Part shown: positions 7,833 through 15,533 of the stretch, in pieces | Layout: each line of letters opens with the position of its first letter | How positions within the stretch are numbered: the stretch's first letter is position 1 | NCBI GenBank assembly: GCA_016205085.1 | Contig: JACQJN010000046.1 | Location: forward strand, 1 to 18,752 | Length of the DNA: 18,752 bases | Direction of reading: 5' to 3' | Source: Elusimicrobiota bacterium | GTDB taxonomy: Bacteria > Elusimicrobiota > Elusimicrobia > JACQJN01 | Made by a program: the position numbers and the translations under genes | Notes under the pieces: generated by a model | What the model saw: the letters and a program-made list of their open reading frames with translations, nothing else | What the model was told of the DNA's origin: nothing | The model's database searches: none

Positions 7833-8618
7833 TCAGCGCGCCGATAACCGCAAATCTTTCAAGGTAAACCAATTTTTCCGACCAGAGGCCGCCAGCAAAC
7901 GAGACATCCTATGGGCAAACGAACTTCCGCAACCCCTAACAAACCATTTGGGAAACCCCCCAGGCTGAAGTTCAGTGAACTCCCACGCATGCACATACAG
8001 AACCAAAGGCGCCGGAGATTTTTTTAAACCCCAACCCAATAACGCCTCCGGCAAAAGTCTCAGGAAAAAGCCGTTAAAAGGCAATCCCATCATTCCCCAT
8101 ACAAACAAGGGAATCTCCACGGCCCCCCCCTCTTCTTGGTACGGTCTACGCCGTCCCCAGAACCGAAAATGGTACGGAGGAAGTAAGCCTGGGTAAAGAG
8201 AGCTGTCATAATGAAATCCCGCTTGATTCAGCATCATCGGCAATCCAGGCCACCAGCGAAGCCTAGCCGCCCGGTAACCCAATGGCTGGACGCCGATGCT
8301 TTCCGCCAACCGGCTCCTTGCTTCCACAAGAGATCCCAACGAAGGGCGTCTGCCTGAACGCATGTGGTCCTCCTGGTGGAGGGCCACTTCATGACCCTGC
8401 CGCAGCAAAGAACGCAAATCATCGGAGGCATTTTCCGCCACAAGAGGAGTTACAAAGAAAGTTGCCGGAATTCCCAAATGAGACAAAAGAGAACGCAAGA
8501 CTTTTAGCCCTCGCAGAGAGGGCTCCAAACTCCCCTCTTCAGGATGGGAAACGCCGTAGATCGTCGGCGCGCTGAACGGCTCCACATCCACTGTCAAAGC
8601 ACCGCAACAATCAAACAA
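7833..8618 (-). CDS. Polysaccharide deacetylase (CE4/NodB-like)
   Basis: A 261-residue protein with the main CE4 motifs in order: TVDVE (D11 and E13 in place of the usual T-F-D-D), TFFVTP, GHEVALHQEDH with the HX3H metal pair at 81-85, GYRAA (114-118; usually G-F/Y-R-A-P, here Ala for Pro), and GFHYDSSLYP. The DVE form of motif 1 resembles the deacetylases that accompany exopolysaccharide loci rather than classic peptidoglycan deacetylases. The expected reaction is removal of an N-acetyl group from a hexosamine, perhaps of a lipid-linked sugar made by the GT fusion encoded next. There is no signal peptide, so it probably acts in the cytoplasm. The TTG start overlaps the previous gene by 8 bp and has GAGGAG 10 bases upstream; motif 1 is so near the N-terminus that a later start would damage it. 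Confidence 0.87.
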   Translation of the reverse strand: MFDCCGALTVDVEPFSAPTIYGVSHPEEGSLEPSLRGLKVLRSLLSHLGIPATFFVTPLVAENASDDLRSLLRQGHEVALHQEDHMRSGRRPSLGSLVEARSRLAESIGVQPLGYRAARLRWWPGLPMMLNQAGFHYDSSLYPGLLPPYHFRFWGRRRPYQEEGGAVEIPLFVWGMMGLPFNGFFLRLLPEALLGWGLKKSPAPLVLYVHAWEFTELQPGGFPKWFVRGCGSSFAHRMSRLLAASGRKNWFTLKDLRLSAR

Positions 8619-9588
8619 AGGGAATCAGCTCCTCATCCCCATATCGTTTAAGATAGGTTTGAAAAACACCGAAGCACTTGCCCTTCACGCGACAACCCTC
8701 ACACTTAGGCGCAAAAACACGCAACCTCCCTGGATGAAAGCTGGTGATCTCTTGAAGCCCCACCTGTCCCTCCACCATACCTCTTTCCACTGTAACCCGC
8801 GGACTCCAATGGAGATCATTGGGCAGATCCCATTCTTCCCCCAACATGCATAAGGGTACCCCAAAGAAACGCAGGACAGCCCCCCTTTCCCTGGCGATTT
8901 GATAAAGACGAGGTGCCATTTCCTTGAGTTCCTTCAACCGAACAGCAAGGTCAGTAAAGTTCTTTAGCGCTTCTCCATCCGGTGCCAGATTAGAAATTGT
9001 GCAATGCCGTACGGGAGAAAGATGAGTTAACAAATGGATGGTCGACTCTATGGACCCCAGATTGGCCTGCGTGACCACCGTATTAGTCAGCAGATACGGT
9101 TTTTTTGAAACAGAAGAAATATGAGCGATGGCTTCCATAACCCTCGCAAAGCTGCCAGGACTTTTTGCCAAGGGATCGTGAACCCCGGGACAATCCCCAT
9201 GAACCGAAAGACACAGCTCATCTAAAAGGGGCAGAGCCTTCAAAGCGAACTCCTTGGATGCCAGCCGAGAGCCGTCCGAAGTGGCATAAGTAGTGTACCC
9301 CAAACGCTTAGCGGCCTGTAGAATTTCTAGGAATTTAGGATGAAGAGTGGGTTCCCCCCCTGTAAATGTGACATGATTGCAGCCGTCTCTTTTTTTACGG
9401 ATCAAAGTTTTCACGATGTTGGCACAGGAGATGGGATGCCTAGCAAATTGAGCCATGCGAACGCTTTCGGAGCAAAAAACGCACGCCTGATCACAAATAG
9501 AAGACATGTGAAACTCCAGGCGCTTGATGGTTGTGCCCTTAAAGCGCTCCACCTGGCTTACAGGTACCGAAGATAATAGACTAGCCAT
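8611..9588 (-). CDS. Radical SAM protein, shared-tail paralogue A
   Basis: A 325-residue radical SAM enzyme. SAM-cluster cysteines are C32, C36 and C39 (CDQACVFC) and the GGEP motif is at 77-80. A GVPLC cysteine lies about 60-70 residues before a terminal CX2CX5CXG block (PKCEGCRVKGKC), which is followed by YLKRYGDEELIP. That gives four cysteines, enough for an auxiliary [4Fe-4S] cluster. The same tail is found in the proteins at 10652-11617 and 12477-13790, so the three are paralogues or domain relatives. No substrate can be named. The ATG at 9588 overlaps the A24 peptidase gene by 31 bp and lacks a clear ribosome binding site; a GTG at 9552 just past that stop is the other candidate and would leave the motifs intact. 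Confidence 0.92.
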   Translation of the reverse strand: MASLLSSVPVSQVERFKGTTIKRLEFHMSSICDQACVFCSESVRMAQFARHPISCANIVKTLIRKKRDGCNHVTFTGGEPTLHPKFLEILQAAKRLGYTTYATSDGSRLASKEFALKALPLLDELCLSVHGDCPGVHDPLAKSPGSFARVMEAIAHISSVSKKPYLLTNTVVTQANLGSIESTIHLLTHLSPVRHCTISNLAPDGEALKNFTDLAVRLKELKEMAPRLYQIARERGAVLRFFGVPLCMLGEEWDLPNDLHWSPRVTVERGMVEGQVGLQEITSFHPGRLRVFAPKCEGCRVKGKCFGVFQTYLKRYGDEELIPFV

Positions 9589-10655
9589 TCTGCAACATTC
9601 TGTCTTTGAACAAGAGTCCAGAGACTCCCCCAAAACACCCAAAAGGCAAACGTTCTGGGTTCATAAACGGAAATTTTAAAGCCCCCCTGTTTTTCGCATC
9701 TCTTCCGTATCACTTGTATCTCATCCTCTGAAAGACCATCCGAATACCGCGTGCAATCCTCCTCCAGCAACTCCCAGGTCTGCTCAGAGAGAATCATGCC
9801 CGGTTCTAGGTCCTCAGGTTTTACTTTCCTTAAGCGTGCATTTCTCAAATAACCATCCAAAACCAGTCTAAGCACGGCAAAGAATATCCAAAAACCGATG
9901 GAGAGAATACCCCCTTCCACAAATTGGGCCATTAGGTCCCATCTTAAAATGAAACCCAAAGGCAAAATAATTCCGGAGACGATAAAGAAGGATATCCCCG
10001 TCACATCCCAACGGATAAACATTAGATTCAGCCAACGCCATAAAAAATATACAGTGAAGTACGCAGAGACTTGCCCCCAAAATCCTTGTATGGGCCAGAA
10101 AAAAATCTGTCTTAAAATATGCAAAACTAGAAAAAGAACGAATATATTCCATAGGATCAAAACGTAACGATGCCTCTTGGGCCATTCATCAGAAAGCCGA
10201 ATCCAGAGCCGATGTAAAGTCGCTTTAAACTCACGCCTAGCCACAAAGCCCTCACCCAATAGAACCAAAACCACATACAGCCCCGCCGACACGAAGATAT
10301 TGACCAGGATATTGAAAAAAAGAAACGAAGGAAACCCCCTCAAATCAGGATGCGCCAAAATCAATAAGGAACCCAAAACAATATAAAGCTTGGCATCCCC
10401 AGCAGGCCAAATCCTCAAGTACCATAGACACACTCCGGCCAAAAAACAGAGTCCTACATGTAACCCGGCATTCCAGTAAAAGCTGACAGGAATCCTCTCC
10501 CAAACACCCGGTATTCCCAGACTCAAATAACCCAAACCGCTCAAAAGCAATCCTAATACAATCCATTGATTCCGGACCTTCTGAAACCTAAAATCATCCC
10601 AAACGGCAACCATCCCCAATCCCCAGAAAGCGACATATGCCAAGGCACGAATCAT
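9558..10655 (-). CDS. A24-family prepilin-type aspartic peptidase
   Basis: A 365-residue membrane protein. The two catalytic aspartates of the A24 family are visible: D21 in DFRFQKVRN (family pattern D-X6-[VI]-X-N, here with V) and D87 in PAGDAKL (family GXGDXK). Around them are hydrophobic helices, then a charged cytoplasmic-looking segment (about 275-335, with EDLEPGMILSEQ and a GLSEDEIQVI stretch) and a last hydrophobic helix. The N-terminal cytoplasmic zinc/methyltransferase domain of PilD-type enzymes is absent, as in FlaK- and TadV-like members. The family removes the leader of type IV pilins, pseudopilins and archaellins at the membrane. Its ATGA overlap with the preceding radical SAM gene and 31-bp overlap with the next one tie it to the modification pathway rather than to a pilus operon. 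It may process a prepilin-like precursor peptide. Its GC content is low here (26 of 60 bases at 9901-9960). Confidence 0.87.
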   Translation of the reverse strand: MIRALAYVAFWGLGMVAVWDDFRFQKVRNQWIVLGLLLSGLGYLSLGIPGVWERIPVSFYWNAGLHVGLCFLAGVCLWYLRIWPAGDAKLYIVLGSLLILAHPDLRGFPSFLFFNILVNIFVSAGLYVVLVLLGEGFVARREFKATLHRLWIRLSDEWPKRHRYVLILWNIFVLFLVLHILRQIFFWPIQGFWGQVSAYFTVYFLWRWLNLMFIRWDVTGISFFIVSGIILPLGFILRWDLMAQFVEGGILSIGFWIFFAVLRLVLDGYLRNARLRKVKPEDLEPGMILSEQTWELLEEDCTRYSDGLSEDEIQVIRKRCEKQGGFKISVYEPRTFAFWVFWGSLWTLVQRQNVAEWLVYYLRYL

Positions 10656-11617
10656 GCGATGGGTTTAAACTCCGCCGCCCCATACAAATCCAAATAGGAG
10701 CGGTAAATCCCCATGCATTTTGACTCCCATCGGCAACGTGGGCAACATTCCAACTTGGTCCGATAATCTTCACGCCCACGCCGATGCCAATTGAAACGTT
10801 CCACGCCCCCATTCCAATCCGGCTTTAAAAAAGACACATCCGTGGGAAGATCGTTCCCCTCCTCGTAGAAATACCGCTCCAGAAGAGGCCAACTGTGAGT
10901 AAGCGAAACAGGCAGGACACAATAAGGCATAGCCCCAAAAGTTATCCGCAGTTTCAATTCCTTTTCATTTCTCAAGATAAGATTCAATACATAGGGGATA
11001 ATGTCCTTAAACTGAGGTACCACCGTCTTATCATGGGAAACACGGGATTCCGGCCAGATGAAGTTAAACCGAATGTCCTCGATGCCTCTCGCTGCGAAAA
11101 ACCTTACAAAGGACTCCATATGCGGTGCATTCAACCGGTTCAGCACAGGATTCAAAGAAACATTGTCCGGCAATCTGCCCTCCCTCCGTACCACCACCAA
11201 ATTGTCTATTGCCTTGAGTTTCTTCTCTAAAATCCCAGGAACTCCCACCAATCTTTCCTCTATCTCAGGAATATGGCTGTGCACAGACACCGTCGCGCGC
11301 GTCAACCCAGCCTCCAAGGCCTCCTCCAGAAAGTCCCGATTCGCCAATCGCGTCCCATTCGTGCATAAAGCCACTCTTTGATAACCCAAATCCTTAGCAT
11401 AACGAATGCAATCCAAAATGTGCGGATAGGTGCTGGGTTCTCCTCCCAGGAACCCCAGCGAGCGGGCCCCCTGCTCATAATGCATCCGAATCTCCGCCTT
11501 CATCCTCTCTGGATCCGCCCATGGCTCATGATCGTCCCGCTCCTCTCCGCTCATGCAAAAAATACATTTGTTGTTGCACAACCTGCCGGGATTTATTTCA
11601 ACATTCTTAAGCTTCAT
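10652..11617 (-). CDS. Radical SAM protein, shared-tail paralogue B
   Basis: A 321-residue radical SAM enzyme with cysteines C14, C18 and C21 (CNNKCIFC) very near the N-terminus and GGEP at 58-61. Typical strand motifs follow (ALCTNGTRL, VSVHSH). The C-terminal region has an AMPYC cysteine and the tail CX2CX5CXG (CPRCRWESKC) followed by YLDLYGAAEFKP, matching the proteins at 8611 and 12477. The core resembles MoaA/PqqE-type peptide-modifying enzymes in general layout, but the substrate is unknown. The ATG at 11617 overlaps the preceding stop as ATGA, and its stop overlaps the peptidase start as ATGA, so it is coupled on both sides. Confidence 0.93.
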   Translation of the reverse strand: MKLKNVEINPGRLCNNKCIFCMSGEERDDHEPWADPERMKAEIRMHYEQGARSLGFLGGEPSTYPHILDCIRYAKDLGYQRVALCTNGTRLANRDFLEEALEAGLTRATVSVHSHIPEIEERLVGVPGILEKKLKAIDNLVVVRREGRLPDNVSLNPVLNRLNAPHMESFVRFFAARGIEDIRFNFIWPESRVSHDKTVVPQFKDIIPYVLNLILRNEKELKLRITFGAMPYCVLPVSLTHSWPLLERYFYEEGNDLPTDVSFLKPDWNGGVERFNWHRRGREDYRTKLECCPRCRWESKCMGIYRSYLDLYGAAEFKPIA

Positions 11618-12480
11618 CTTGGAAAATTATGGACAAATTCCGTTAGCAACTGATCTACTCTACGAGTAGACTGCCAGGCCTCAGGGCCAGCCCAACGCGC
11701 CAGCAGAGGCATCAGAAAGCGGCGTCGACTTTCCACTCCCGCCAATTCCAAATGCTCTTGGTGAACATTTCCAAGACACAAGATCCGCCTAATTTGTTCC
11801 ATTCCCCTACACTGAACCATATTAGAAGCGTAGACAGCTCCATCCTTGTCGACCGTCAAGGCCTCGTTGTATAACGGAACCGGACTCCACACCTCAAGAT
11901 TCTTAATCCGAATGCCTAAGTTTCGCAATCTGCCTAGAGTTCTGCGGACTATCTCAAGACTCGCCTGGAATCTAGAAACTTGATCCTCATTCCAAGGAAC
12001 AAAATAAGCCGGAAGGATATTAAAACGGCGATATCCTTCCCGGATCAAATGTGTTAATTCCCTCAGGACCCTTTCAGGACGGCAATTTTGATCCAGCACA
12101 AGTGTATACCATACCCCCGGCAGAGAGGAGGCTCCGGTCACCCTTTGACTCAACGTGACTTCTACTTCCGGACAATCCTTAAGGTAGGCAATCTTTTGTG
12201 CATCTAGGAAAGAACCATTTGTGGGGAGTTCATACCGAATTCTCCTCCCTTTCCATTCCGTCCGACCAGCTTCTATGAGCCGAAAGATCAAACGCCAGTT
12301 TAAGAGAGGCTCTCCACCCAAGAACTTAACTTGCGGATTCTGTCCTCGCGATAAATGCCTCAAATAGTTGGAAACAGCACGCCATGCCGTCTCCCAACTC
12401 ATGTCCTGATTCGTAAAATCAACTTGACAAAACCCACACCTCAGGTTACACCGCGAGGTTACAAGCAAGCACAACTTCAT
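11614..12480 (-). CDS. Short radical SAM protein with partial SPASM-like end
   Basis: A 288-residue radical SAM enzyme. It begins MKLCLLVTSRCNLRCGFC, giving C11, C15 and C18, with GGEPLL at 55-60 and ELPTNGSF after it. The C-terminal part has a TVDKDGAVYAS strand followed by C224 and C235 (ILCLGNV). This resembles the first half of a SPASM/twitch domain but has fewer cysteines, so an auxiliary cluster is uncertain. The same kind of segment occurs in the long radical SAM protein at 15530. It lacks the CX2CX5C tail of its neighbours. Start and stop are both ATGA overlaps. The final 50 residues are helical. The role is unknown beyond being a member of the tailoring set. Confidence 0.9.
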   Translation of the reverse strand: MKLCLLVTSRCNLRCGFCQVDFTNQDMSWETAWRAVSNYLRHLSRGQNPQVKFLGGEPLLNWRLIFRLIEAGRTEWKGRRIRYELPTNGSFLDAQKIAYLKDCPEVEVTLSQRVTGASSLPGVWYTLVLDQNCRPERVLRELTHLIREGYRRFNILPAYFVPWNEDQVSRFQASLEIVRRTLGRLRNLGIRIKNLEVWSPVPLYNEALTVDKDGAVYASNMVQCRGMEQIRRILCLGNVHQEHLELAGVESRRRFLMPLLARWAGPEAWQSTRRVDQLLTEFVHNFPR

Positions 12481-13790
12481 GAAGAGATCCCTGCGGAAGA
12501 CAAATCCTCTTCTGAGAAGGGCAGGAGCTCATCCTCACCAAAAGCGTCTAAATATATCCTCCAAAAACCAGTGCAGCGATTTCCATAAGCGCAGGAAAGA
12601 CACCTATGACCCAGTCTACGATCTGATGGGATTTCTACTCCGACAGGGTTATTGACCTCATCACACTGAGCTTCATAACCCTTCGCTTGGCATAGGGGAA
12701 CACCACAAATCCCGGCCACCCGAACAGGAATGCCACATCTTCGACCTTCCTCCAAAGCCATAAGAAAAACTGTTCTAGCCTCAGAGAGCCTGGGAACTTG
12801 CTTTAGATTTGCTTTTCCAGCGGCGACTGGAGCCATAAAGGAGAGAACAACACCATGAATCCCCTGCGGGAACCGAATCTTCACCCAAGAAATAAACTTC
12901 GGCAACTCACGCAGGTTGAGCTTCGAGGCAACAAAGTTTATGGTCACCGCAATTTCCTGATTAATACACTCCTCTATTCCTCGAAGCGTGCGCTCAAAAC
13001 CGCCGTGAACCCCAGTTAAAATATCCACTACCTTCGCGTGCGTTCCGTGCAAAGAGGCAAAAATAGAATCCAGTCCAGCGGCGTGCAAGTCCCCAGCCAA
13101 GCTTCCCTCCCCCAACAGCATGGCATTTGTTTGAAGGGAGATGAAACTAAATCCAATTCGCCGAGCGAAGGCGACAATACCTTTCAGTCCCGCATGAAGG
13201 GTAGGCTCACCCCCTGTCAAAACGAGGCGCCTCGCTCCAGCCTCATAAAATCGAAGTAAGGCTTGCTCGGCCTCCCTTGCACTTCCCACAAGATTAGGGG
13301 CATTTTCGTCACAATTGCAAAAGAAGCATTTTTGGTTACAGCTTAAAAGAAGCCTTAATTCGGCTTGAGGCCCATGGATGCGCAAAGGCGACGCTTTTCC
13401 AATCCAATCATGATAGGCAGTGGCAGCTAAAACAAGCTCAGGGATATAGCCTGCTTGACCCCTGCTTGCCAGAGATCTCAAGCCGGCAGCCAACCAGGCG
13501 ATCCCACTCAGAGCAGGAGAGATTTTGGGCTCTTCGCCTGCCACACGCAGAAGCACATCTCCGGCTTCGCACAGATGAGGGATATCCGGTCCCTTGGGTA
13601 TTATTTGGATCCTAATCTCACCTCCAGGATGCTCCATTCTTAACCATAGTCCGGACGCCATCTGTACCTCTTTCAATCTGAATCCCGCAGGGGCAGGACG
13701 CCAGCCATCGATGTCCCTGAGCAGACGATCACAGGCGGCCCTCAGCTCAGATCCAGATTTGGCAGGCTCCCTACGATAGACGATAGGCAT
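12477..13790 (-). CDS. Radical SAM protein with N-terminal extension, shared-tail paralogue C
   Basis: A 437-residue protein. Residues 1-140 are an extra domain with several predicted strands (LWLRMEHPGGEIRIQIIP) and a helical stretch (SGIAWLAAGLRSLAS). I do not recognise it. It may bind the substrate, and a recognition-element role is conceivable but not shown. The radical SAM core has C151, C155 and C158 (CNQKCFFC) and GGEP at 193-196. The tail repeats the GVPLC cysteine and CX2CX5CXG block (CLSCAYGNRC), then YLDAFGEDELLP, as in the proteins at 8611 and 10652, with 12 additional residues. The ATG at 13790 lies 15 bp after the halogenase stop, the largest gap in the block, with no strong ribosome binding site. 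The stop overlaps the next start as ATGA. Confidence 0.92.
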   Translation of the reverse strand: MPIVYRREPAKSGSELRAACDRLLRDIDGWRPAPAGFRLKEVQMASGLWLRMEHPGGEIRIQIIPKGPDIPHLCEAGDVLLRVAGEEPKISPALSGIAWLAAGLRSLASRGQAGYIPELVLAATAYHDWIGKASPLRIHGPQAELRLLLSCNQKCFFCNCDENAPNLVGSAREAEQALLRFYEAGARRLVLTGGEPTLHAGLKGIVAFARRIGFSFISLQTNAMLLGEGSLAGDLHAAGLDSIFASLHGTHAKVVDILTGVHGGFERTLRGIEECINQEIAVTINFVASKLNLRELPKFISWVKIRFPQGIHGVVLSFMAPVAAGKANLKQVPRLSEARTVFLMALEEGRRCGIPVRVAGICGVPLCQAKGYEAQCDEVNNPVGVEIPSDRRLGHRCLSCAYGNRCTGFWRIYLDAFGEDELLPFSEEDLSSAGISS

Positions 13791-13805
13791 TTCAACAAAG
13801 ACACC

Positions 13806-15533
13806 CTACAGGGCGCACCTCACTGGATTCCTATACTCAACCGTCTCCCAAACATCCAATTGCCTCAGGAGCCTCTGACATTCGCGTGCGACGAGGTCCT
13901 TGTCAATCCCATGGGATACAGCCATATCCACCTTGATCTCGCCTAGACTGCGGCGTCCGTCGATTTTTCGCAGTAATTTTAAGGTCATGGGTGTGGCCAG
14001 CATGCGTGGGTTGAAGACATCGCCAACGGGATCATGTGTTTCGTGCTTGATAAATTTCATTCGCAGTGCTGTCTTGAGAACAGCCGACCCGGACTCAGGA
14101 ACAAAACACGGTTCCACCAAGAATGGGTATACCAGGCGAGGGATATCCTCGTCCTGATGTGGACGATTTATCGCTCCAACAAATTCGGAGTCATCCTTCC
14201 AAACCCCTCGATAAAAATCATCCTGCGCCGGATTATCAAGATTGAAGGCGATAAGACTATCGACTGAAGACAAAAAACCGGACACGACAGCCACATAGGC
14301 CTTAAGGCCTGATAGCTGTTCAGGCAGGCGAGCCTGATACATCCGTTTTGCCCTTTCCCAGAGCACCTGCTGACACGGATCGTTGTCATACCAGGTAAGC
14401 GCCATCACCAGGAATCGGGAGGCGGTTTCCCGACAATAAGAGCTGTAGTCCTTCCACATGGTACATTCGCGTGCTGAGGAAACACCTTTCCAGATGGTGG
14501 TGATGGTGCACGCAGCCCGCTGCGCACTCAGATGTGCGACAGTGACTCCCGAGCTGAAGATGGGATCGACGAAGACTGCTGCGTCGCCGACAGCGAGCCA
14601 GCCTTCTCCAGCCGCATCTCGACACAAGTACGACCAGTCCCGAATAGTAAAAAAGTCCTTACCTGTTCTGTCAAAATTTTCGATCCATTTTGCCGGCTGC
14701 AACAAATCGGCTATCTCGGGACACTCTTGGATCGCTCTTGAGTAATGCGCCCTAATATCCTGGATCCCGTTTTCGACTAGATGGTTATAAGTAGTCACCA
14801 ATCCCACGGACACCACATCCTGGGAGATCGGGATGTACCATATCCAACCCTGCGGAACGCTGCAGACGAAAATGCGGGTCTTGTCTGGGTGTCCGGTAAA
14901 TTGAGTCCGCCACCGCGCACCACGGAAGTAAGCATAGGCGGCGACGTTCTTCAGCCGAGGATCAATTTCACGGATCTTGCGGAAGACCGACAAAAAGCCG
15001 GACTGACCGCTGCAATCAGCTAGCAAGCGAGTGCGAATCTCTCTCTGCCCCCCTTCTGTGGAGACGACAACACCGACTACTCGACCTTGTTCCTCAAGAA
15101 TATTCTCAGCGCTGCCGTGCACTACCTCAACCCCACAGTTCTTGGCGTGATCCAACAGGATGGCGTCATAGTGGCTGCGCAAAACCTGCCAGGCATAGGG
15201 GGTCTCTTCTGGGATGTCCCCATGTTGGGACATGATCTCCTCGATCGAAAGACGCGCGAAGTCCGCGTTCCAGGGAATGGAGTCTTTCCCCCAAACGTAA
15301 GTCGCTCCCATCTTCTTTGGAAATCCAGCGGCCTCTATCTTTTCGAAAACGCCCATTTCCTTAAGCACGGGTGCAACCGCCGCCAGGAGGGACTCCCCGA
15401 TATGATGCCGTGGAAAAGCAAGCCTTTCAACGAGTATTACCGAGGCGGCGGGATTGTATTTTTTCACCAGGCATCCAAGCGTAGACCCCGCGGGCCCTCC
15501 CCCAATGATTACGAGATCGCATGAACCAATCAT
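13806..15533 (-). CDS. Flavin-dependent halogenase with C-terminal PqqD-like segment
   Basis: A 575-residue FAD monooxygenase-fold protein. FAD-binding GGGPAG is at 11-16, FPRHHIGESL at 40-49, the candidate catalytic lysine K74 lies in FPKKMGATYVWG, and the second FAD motif GDAAVFVDPIFSSGV is at 316-330. The halogenase signature WXWXIP is exact at 230-235 (WIWYIP). These features separate it from geranylgeranyl-reductase relatives and match the CmlS/PltA-type halogenases. Such enzymes need O2, a halide and FADH2 from a partner reductase not seen here. Residues about 490-570 (TLKLLRKIDGRRSLGEI, then ECQRLLRQLDVWE) have the winged-helix pattern of PqqD/RiPP recognition elements, which would let it dock on a leader peptide. 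Alternatively the segment is only a lid domain of this halogenase branch. Its ATG overlaps the preceding stop as ATGA. A peptide substrate is inferred. Confidence 0.85.
   Translation of the reverse strand: MIGSCDLVIIGGGPAGSTLGCLVKKYNPAASVILVERLAFPRHHIGESLLAAVAPVLKEMGVFEKIEAAGFPKKMGATYVWGKDSIPWNADFARLSIEEIMSQHGDIPEETPYAWQVLRSHYDAILLDHAKNCGVEVVHGSAENILEEQGRVVGVVVSTEGGQREIRTRLLADCSGQSGFLSVFRKIREIDPRLKNVAAYAYFRGARWRTQFTGHPDKTRIFVCSVPQGWIWYIPISQDVVSVGLVTTYNHLVENGIQDIRAHYSRAIQECPEIADLLQPAKWIENFDRTGKDFFTIRDWSYLCRDAAGEGWLAVGDAAVFVDPIFSSGVTVAHLSAQRAACTITTIWKGVSSARECTMWKDYSSYCRETASRFLVMALTWYDNDPCQQVLWERAKRMYQARLPEQLSGLKAYVAVVSGFLSSVDSLIAFNLDNPAQDDFYRGVWKDDSEFVGAINRPHQDEDIPRLVYPFLVEPCFVPESGSAVLKTALRMKFIKHETHDPVGDVFNPRMLATPMTLKLLRKIDGRRSLGEIKVDMAVSHGIDKDLVARECQRLLRQLDVWETVEYRNPVRCAL

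Noticed and set aside
13806..15533. Reading the FAD protein as a geranylgeranyl reductase or ubiquinone hydroxylase.
   Set aside because: The exact WXWXIP signature and the Lys in the FPKKMGATYVWG segment point to the halogenase branch.
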